Shown here piece by piece: positions 7,802-10,135 of a DNA stretch of 10,135 bases; position 1 is the first letter of the stretch; every line of letters starts with the position of its first letter. Made by a program: the position numbers and the translations under genes. The stretch is from Faecalitalea sp. UBA4312. Its GTDB lineage: Bacteria > Bacillota_I > Bacilli_A > Erysipelotrichales > Erysipelotrichaceae. The notes under the pieces were generated by a model. The model saw nothing but the letters and a program-made list of their open reading frames with translations, was not told the origin of the DNA and ran no database searches. Location of the stretch: the NCBI GenBank assembly GCA_002394635.1, contig DGUK01000095.1:1-10135 (forward strand), in the 5' to 3' direction.

Positions 7802-8428
7802 TTATTCTACATACCAGTAGTAATTCATGGATGCGATCAATGTATCCATATCTTCAATATGATATGTCGTGGCATAGCTGCTGTCCATGATCGGAATGAT
7901 GGCATCCGGTGCACACATAGCCGGATCGTAACAATAGAATGTATCCGAATCAGCATCGTAGCTAGTCAATAAAACGGCATGCATCGCATTATAACCGGCT
8001 ACATAGAAAACGATTCCTTCTGGATGTTGTTGAAGGGCCTCAATCAGGACCTTCTTTTTTTCTTCCGTACTAAGGTTCGGATCCAATGTGTTCGCCGTTG
8101 TTTTGACGTTCATATCATCGTAGGTAAATTCATACAATAAACCGCTGCCGCTCCAGGCCACCTGTTCAACAGAATCGACCGTAATCTCTTTCCAGTTTGT
8201 GTCTCCATCCAGAATGGCATCACGACGCAGCATCATAACCGTAGAGTACAATGTACATTGTACATTGCCTTCCGGTTGTTTAACATATATATCTTTGTTG
8301 GTTAATTCCTCAGTGCTTTTCTTTGTGAGCGTATCTGCCTGCACAGAGGATCCAACGAAATACTCTTCTCCTATACTGTCAAAGCTTTTCCATGTGTTTG
8401 TTGAAGAAAACAGCATAGTGGCTGACAT
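7802..8428 (-). CDS. C39-type papain-like cysteine peptidase homologue, start region disrupted or misplaced
   Basis: From the first usable ATG the product is 208 residues. It resembles the C39_2-like papain fold. QPEGNVQCT carries a Gln (51) and candidate nucleophile Cys58. AGYNAMHAVLLTSYD carries candidate His140. FYCYDP carries candidate Asp158. This Gln-Cys-His-Asp order is what C39-like proteases show, so it could cut peptides or cross-bridges outside the cell, but the substrate is unknown. The start is a problem. The ATG at 8428 has no ribosome binding site. A perfect AGGAGGTG (8472-8465) serves the ATG at 8458, in the same frame, but codon 3 there is TGA (8452-8450). After that TGA the frame is open, and residues TVVVKSIMSATMLFSS look like part of a signal peptide. 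The gene may therefore be a nonsense allele, a pseudogene in the making, or translated by reinitiation. It has its own promoter and terminator. Family assignment is good; working status is uncertain. Confidence 0.75.
   Translation of the reverse strand: MSATMLFSSTNTWKSFDSIGEEYFVGSSVQADTLTKKSTEELTNKDIYVKQPEGNVQCTLYSTVMMLRRDAILDGDTNWKEITVDSVEQVAWSGSGLLYEFTYDDMNVKTTANTLDPNLSTEEKKKVLIEALQQHPEGIVFYVAGYNAMHAVLLTSYDADSDTFYCYDPAMCAPDAIIPIMDSSYATTYHIEDMDTLIASMNYYWYVE
8246..8263. repeat. 18-base perfect palindrome over the catalytic Cys codon
   Basis: GTACAATGTACATTGTAC reads the same on both strands. It lies in the codons for the V-Q-C-T-L-Y segment of the peptidase homologue, so it may be a by-product of those codons. 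Confidence 0.7.
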
Positions 8429-8464
8429 AATTGACTTGACGACTACAGTTCATACCATAGCATG

Positions 8465-8472
8465 CACCTCCT
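8465..8472 (-). promoter_or_regulatory. Strong ribosome binding site for the C39-like gene
   Basis: AGGAGGTG on the minus strand is a near-perfect anti-16S match. Counting from its AGGAGG core, it is eight bases before the ATG at 8458. That ATG opens the frame of the peptidase but meets TGA at its third codon. Confidence 0.8.
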
Positions 8473-8482
8473 ATATTGAAAT

Positions 8483-8502
8483 ATTGCACATAAATGTGTA
8501 AT
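8483..8502 (-). other. Short inverted repeat in the leader of the C39-like gene
   Basis: ATTGCACA (8483-8490) pairs with TGTGTAAT (8495-8502), with one G-U pair, around a four-base loop. It lies between the promoter and the ribosome binding site. It has no T-tract, so it is not a terminator. A regulatory role is only a possibility. Confidence 0.4.
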
Positions 8503-8534
8503 AATGGCCACCTTTTCAAAAAGTGTATGGTGCA

Positions 8535-8563
8535 GTTATACTATATTTAGAGACAAGAATCAA
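8535..8563 (-). promoter_or_regulatory. Sigma-A type promoter of the C39-like gene
   Basis: On the minus strand TTGATT (8563-8558) and TATAAC (8540-8535) are separated by exactly 17 bases. This is the best -35/-10 pair in the window. It would give a leader of about 60-70 bases before the ribosome binding site. Confidence 0.65.
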
Positions 8564-8607
8564 GTTTTGACATCATTTCACATATTCATCATGAATTTAT
8601 ACATAAT

Positions 8608-8633
8608 AAAAAAGTCATGATTTCTCATGACTT
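8608..8633 (-). terminator. Terminator of mscL
   Basis: A nine-pair perfect stem (8612-8620 with 8625-8633) closes a GAAA tetraloop on the minus strand and is followed by six T residues. It starts seven bases after the mscL stop, and separates mscL from the peptidase gene downstream. Confidence 0.9.
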
Positions 8634-8639
8634 CAAGGT

Positions 8640-9020
8640 TTATTTCTTTTCCAGCAGATCGCGGATCTGTTTTAATGTTTCCAGGGTTTCGTCTACTTCC
8701 GGTTCTGGTTCCGGTGCCGGTTCTTCTTTCTTCATCTTGTTCATGGATTTGATCAATGTGAAGACAACCAGCGCAATCAGCAGGAAGTTGATAATGGCCT
8801 GAATAAAGTTACCATATGTAATGTTGGCATCACCGACTGTAACAGCTAATCCTGTAAAGTCTACACCACCTGTGATGATACCAATCAATGGAGTAATGAT
8901 ATCACCAACCAGGCTGGTAACGATAGCGGTAAATGCACCACCGATTACAACACCAATGGCCATATCCATGACATTACCCTTCATCGCAAATTCTTTAAAT
9001 TCTTTCATAAAGTTTTTCAT
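8640..9020 (-). CDS. mscL: Large-conductance mechanosensitive channel
   Basis: MscL is a homopentameric inner-membrane channel that opens under membrane tension to release solutes during hypo-osmotic shock. The 126-residue length is normal (E. coli has 136). An amphipathic N-terminal helix ([15 protein letters not shown]) is followed by the conserved [16 protein letters not shown] at the start of the first membrane helix (about 15-45). A periplasmic-type loop follows, with [19 protein letters not shown], then the second membrane helix (about 70-92). The cytoplasmic tail has an acidic Pro-Glu repeat (99-109) and a short helix ending DLLEKK, matching the C-terminal bundle of the family. The start at 9020 is supported by AAGGAG at 9033-9028 with seven-base spacing. 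The Met at codon 5 has no such site. It is a single-gene unit with its own terminator. I see no strong promoter, only an AT-rich region with TATAAA-like boxes around 9040-9060. Confidence 0.97.
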   Translation of the reverse strand: MKNFMKEFKEFAMKGNVMDMAIGVVIGGAFTAIVTSLVGDIITPLIGIITGGVDFTGLAVTVGDANITYGNFIQAIINFLLIALVVFTLIKSMNKMKKEEPAPEPEPEVDETLETLKQIRDLLEKK

Positions 9021-9163
9021 AATCTCTCTCCTTACTAATTTTTATACAGAATCATTTTATCATGTTTGAATAAGAATGACACAGTGAATTCTTAAAAAGC
9101 CATAAAATATACATAAGATATGGAAAATAAAGAAGGTTCTATGCAAATAGGGAAAGAATTCGT

Positions 9164-9169
9164 TATAAT
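9164..9169 (+). promoter_or_regulatory. Putative -10 box for the PH-like membrane protein gene
   Basis: TATAAT lies 24 bases before the ATG at 9193. No clear -35 box is seen at normal spacing. The 172-base region between mscL and this gene must carry divergent promoters. Confidence 0.45.
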
Positions 9170-9192
9170 GAAAAAAGAATCGAGGAATGATT

Positions 9193-9612
9193 ATGCAGAA
9201 AATTAAATGTACACAGAAATCCGGCTCTAATTTATTATTTCCGGTGATTGTTGTGGCGGCCTCCGCTTATTTATTTGTCAATACGATTACGATGCTGACG
9301 CAAGGGAAAGCAACGATGGGGACCAGCATCATCTTTATTTTCATGTATGGGGCTGTCTTTGTGAACGGGCTGATCCTTTTGTTGAATTATTTCAATAAGA
9401 GCATTACCGTCAGTGATGAAGAGATTGTGGTGACCGATCATTTTGCCAGAAAAGATGTGTGGAAGTGGGAAGATGTGAAGGTACAGCAGATTGGTGAACG
9501 TAGAGTGCAGTTTGTCAATGGACCAAAAAAGTACATTCTGAAATCCGGGGACGATAACTACAATTCGATGGTGATGTATTTAAAACGAAAGAAAAAATTC
9601 GAAGAGGAATAA
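9193..9612 (+). CDS. Small membrane protein with two transmembrane helices and a PH-like C-terminal domain
   Basis: No gene name can be given. The 139-residue product has a short charged N-terminus, two hydrophobic helices at about residues 14-34 and 43-65, and a soluble tail of about 70 residues. The tail (SITVSDEEIVVTDHFARKDVWKWEDV, about 70-95, then strands and a final basic helix) has the pattern of bacterial PH-like domains: a strand pair, a W-x-W-E-D-V motif, further strands and a helix. This two-helix plus PH-like layout is common in uncharacterised Bacillota membrane proteins (YcxB/DUF304-like). The tail is probably cytoplasmic. The start at 9193 is preferred over the in-frame ATG at 9187 because GAGGA (9182-9186) lies six bases before 9193 but abuts 9187. 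The last codons form the left arm of the terminator. It stands alone between mscL and an ABC transporter gene, giving no clue to function. Confidence 0.82.
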   Translation: MQKIKCTQKSGSNLLFPVIVVAASAYLFVNTITMLTQGKATMGTSIIFIFMYGAVFVNGLILLLNYFNKSITVSDEEIVVTDHFARKDVWKWEDVKVQQIGERRVQFVNGPKKYILKSGDDNYNSMVMYLKRKKKFEEE

Positions 9613-9634
9613 CAACTCTTCGAATTCTTTTTTT
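9592..9634. terminator. Bidirectional terminator between the convergent PH-like and ABC ATPase genes
   Basis: An 11-pair perfect stem (9596-9606 with 9616-9626) has a nine-base loop. Seven T residues follow on the plus strand (9628-9634) and an A-run precedes it (9592-9597), which reads as a T-tract on the minus strand. The stem includes the end of the plus-strand coding region. Confidence 0.88.
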
Positions 9635-10135
9635 ATCCGTAATACTTTCCCAGGAATTCCTTGGTTCGCTGGTTGTCCGAAGTAAACAGATCTTCCGGTT
9701 TTCCGTCTTCGACGATGACACCGTTTTCCATAAAGATGATCCGGTTGGACACATCGCGGGCAAAAGTCATTTCGTGGGTAACGATGACCATGGTCATCTT
9801 TTCTTCTGCCAGCTGCTTGATGACCTTAAGGATCTCCAGTGTTAATTCCGGGTCAAGGGCACTGGTTGGTTCATCAAAGAATAAGATCTTCGGCTTTAAT
9901 GCCAGAGCACGGGCTATGGAGACACGTTGCTGCTGACCACCGGATAGCTGACATGGATACGCATCCTCTTTGTCCTCCAATCCCATTTGAGCCAATAGGA
10001 CACGGGCTTCTTGATAGACTTCGTCCTTATCTCGTTTTTGGATACGGATCGGGGCATCCGTAATATTTTTCATAACAGAAAAATGCGGAAATAGGTTGAA
10101 GTTTTGAAAGACCAGACCAAAGTAGCTTAATGCTT
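9633..10135 (-). CDS. Polar amino acid ABC transporter, ATP-binding subunit (5' end beyond window)
   Basis: This is the ATPase that powers uptake of a polar amino acid (GlnQ/HisP/ArtP group), working with a membrane permease and a substrate-binding protein that are not in the window. About 167 C-terminal residues are visible. The frame is open to the right edge and reads [11 protein letters not shown], the Q-loop typical of this group, about ten residues before the ATG at 10073, so that ATG is internal. The signature LSGGQQQR, Walker B and D-loop [14 protein letters not shown] and the H-loop VTHEM are all intact. Walker A lies outside the window. The family is normally about 240-250 residues, so some 75-80 are missing. 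The protein ends in a normal family C-terminus, KEFLGKYYG. The substrate cannot be read from the ATPase alone. Its transcript likely ends at the bidirectional hairpin just downstream. Confidence 0.95.
   Translation of the reverse strand, partial: ALSYFGLVFQNFNLFPHFSVMKNITDAPIRIQKRDKDEVYQEARVLLAQMGLEDKEDAYPCQLSGGQQQRVSIARALALKPKILFFDEPTSALDPELTLEILKVIKQLAEEKMTMVIVTHEMTFARDVSNRIIFMENGVIVEDGKPEDLFTSDNQRTKEFLGKYYG

Noticed and set aside
8450..8452. TGA read as tryptophan (alternative genetic code) to explain the peptidase start
   Set aside because: No other real gene in the window has an internal in-frame TGA, tryptophan is always TGG, and purN uses TGA as its stop.
8199..8501. Plus-strand open frame of 100 codons across the start of the C39-like gene
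   Set aside because: It is antisense to a recognisable peptidase domain and lacks its own translation signals.
9187..9192. In-frame ATG at 9187 as start of the PH-like protein
   Set aside because: The ribosome binding site GAGGA abuts this ATG, while its spacing to the ATG at 9193 is suitable.
10071..10073. ATG at 10073 as the start of the ABC ATPase
   Set aside because: The frame continues to the right edge and encodes the conserved Q-loop upstream of this codon, so the gene is cut by the window.
1..10135. tRNA, rRNA, CRISPR arrays, insertion sequences, prophage or att sites
   Set aside because: I saw no cloverleaf-like sequence, regular spaced repeats, transposase or integrase motifs, or flanking direct repeats.

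Overview
The window looks like chromosomal DNA of a low- to mid-GC Gram-positive bacterium (Bacillota). Strong AGGAGG-type ribosome binding sites precede most genes, intrinsic terminators are compact, and the FGAM synthase is a single chain with its glutaminase fused at the C-terminus. The protein style would fit an Erysipelotrichaceae-like or clostridial gut commensal, but no rRNA or other taxonomic marker is present, so this is inference. I see no tRNA, rRNA, CRISPR array, insertion sequence or phage gene.

Bases 1-5944 (+ strand) are the distal part of a de novo purine biosynthesis operon in the order purL-purM-purN-purH. purL is cut by the left edge. The genes are tightly packed: the purM ribosome binding site touches the purL stop codon, purM and purN overlap by 7 bases, and purN and purH overlap by an ATGA. 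Together they convert FGAR to FGAM (PurL), FGAM to AIR (PurM), GAR to FGAR (PurN), and AICAR to IMP (PurH). A hairpin with a T-tract ends the operon right after purH. purD is not at this end of the operon.

Bases 5945-7753 (+ strand) hold an exodeoxyribonuclease III / AP endonuclease gene and a gene for a secreted protein of unknown function with a predicted signal peptide. Each has its own TATAAT box, and the second is followed by a strong terminator. A second hairpin just beyond it ends the opposing gene, so the two units converge on back-to-back terminators.

Bases 7763-9060 (- strand) hold a papain-like C39-type cysteine peptidase homologue and mscL, the large-conductance mechanosensitive channel. 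mscL has its own terminator, and the peptidase gene has a good promoter. The start of the peptidase gene is the oddest place in the window. A perfect ribosome binding site and a well-spaced ATG are followed two codons later by an in-frame TGA, after which the frame is open through a signal-peptide-like stretch and the whole catalytic domain.

Bases 9120-10135 hold a small two-helix membrane protein with a PH-like cytoplasmic tail (+ strand), a bidirectional terminator, and the C-terminal two thirds of a polar amino acid ABC transporter ATPase (- strand) cut by the right edge. Most of the window is ordinary housekeeping. I found no convincing new multi-gene system; the disrupted start of the peptidase gene and the uncharacterised secreted protein are the best leads.
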